5,901 nt of DNA from Clostridiaceae bacterium (GTDB lineage: Bacteria > Bacillota > Clostridia > Oscillospirales > Acutalibacteraceae), in contig JAEDIH010000106.1 of NCBI GenBank assembly GCA_016292575.1, positions 1 to 5,901 on the forward strand, written 5' to 3'. Both the position numbers and the translations under genes were made by a program. The first letter of the stretch is position 1; the number at the start of each line of letters is the position of its first letter. A model generated the notes under the pieces. It ran no database searches. It was given only the letters and a program-made list of their open reading frames with translations, and was not told where the DNA came from. Positions 5,488-5,901 of the stretch are shown here, piece after piece.

Positions 5488-5901
5488 TCATTTATCGGTT
5501 ATATAGTCCTCAAGGTCGATTTCACTTTTTTCAATGACGGGATAGGCTCTTGAGAAGGGTACAAGACCACCGTCCGGATCAAGCTTCATAAAGACATAAT
5601 AAGCAGTATCAGCTTTAAGTCCCGGCGGAAGAAGAATATAATCAAGCTTTCCGAGATCTTTGCTTTTGCTGTCTTTTGCGTCGGCAACCCTGAAGCCGTC
5701 AACCTGATAGCGGGCAACATATTTGTTTTGAGCGACTTCATGCGAAACCTTGATTTCAGCAATCACATCTGCTTCGTCCGCCAGAACTGACTTGTCGGTC
5801 GAAGAAGAAACCTCGAGACGTTTTCCGAGTGCAGAACCGACAATACCTTTCTTCAAGGCGTTCTTTGCAATTTTTTCAACCTCTGACGGGTTTATTTCAA
5901 C
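5488..5901 (-). CDS. 3' part of a probable exported protein of unknown function (5' end outside the window)
   Basis: The minus-strand frame ends at TGA 5488-5490 and stays open to the right edge, giving 137 residues of a longer protein. The visible part begins VEINPSEVEKIAKNALKKG. A TTG at 5856 is in frame but has no ribosome binding site, and the frame continues upstream of it, so I treat it as internal. The core alternates hydrophobic residues as a beta-rich domain would: VLADEADVIAEIKVS, KYVARYQVDGFRVAD, LDYILLPPGLKADTAYYVFMKLDPDGGLVPFSRAYPVI. The order (ADVI, then a strand ending at a KG-like turn, a lengthy linker, then a KADTAYYVFM strand) recalls small beta-barrel domains of Firmicute surface proteins, but I cannot name a family. 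It is convergent with the large gene. Confidence 0.7.
   Translation of the reverse strand, partial: VEINPSEVEKIAKNALKKGIVGSALGKRLEVSSSTDKSVLADEADVIAEIKVSHEVAQNKYVARYQVDGFRVADAKDSKSKDLGKLDYILLPPGLKADTAYYVFMKLDPDGGLVPFSRAYPVIEKSEIDLEDYITDK

Overview
The window looks like a chromosomal segment of a low-to-mid G+C Firmicute, probably a gut-type Clostridia/Oscillospirales bacterium. This is inferred from strong AGGAGG-type ribosome binding sites, extended -10 promoters, a typical Gram-positive signal peptide (MKKVLSLILALALVMSTCVSASAA), AT-rich spacers and a secreted BIG2-type Ig-like protein. No RNA gene, CRISPR array, transposase or phage gene is visible. Every gene seen appears to encode a secreted, membrane-anchored or otherwise extracytoplasmic protein.

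Layout. Positions 1-308 are AT-rich and show no gene. A good extended -10 promoter (309-338) and a 17-nt perfect palindrome (409-425) precede two tandem paralogous genes (458-940 and 1033-1512). Each encodes a roughly 160-residue protein with a short N-terminus, one membrane segment and an extracytoplasmic Ig-like beta-sandwich with three conserved cysteines. A strong bidirectional hairpin (1576-1619) separates them from a convergent minus-strand gene (1758-2309) for another small anchored beta-sandwich protein with no obvious sequence relation. Upstream of that gene lies a remnant of a third paralogue (2511-2603). It keeps only the last 30 codons and the 3' flank, and ends at its own terminator (2625-2650).

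The largest gene (2783-5392, 869 aa) has its own extended -10 promoter. It encodes an exported protein with an N-terminal BIG2-like domain and a long helical C-terminal region. That region carries motifs (SDNDGLWT, KGDTSADEIIGH, LPYWMGRYHG) that I recall from an uncharacterised alpha/alpha-barrel, glycosidase-like family. A terminator (5414-5459) follows, then the 3' part of a convergent minus-strand gene that runs off the right edge (5488-5901).

How the genes work together is not shown by the sequence. The common theme is the cell surface: small anchored Ig-like proteins next to a large secreted putative carbohydrate-active protein. The clearest unusual signals are the degenerating paralogue array, in which all three copies share an identical 30-nt block running across the stop codon into non-coding DNA, and the putative enzyme family in the large gene.
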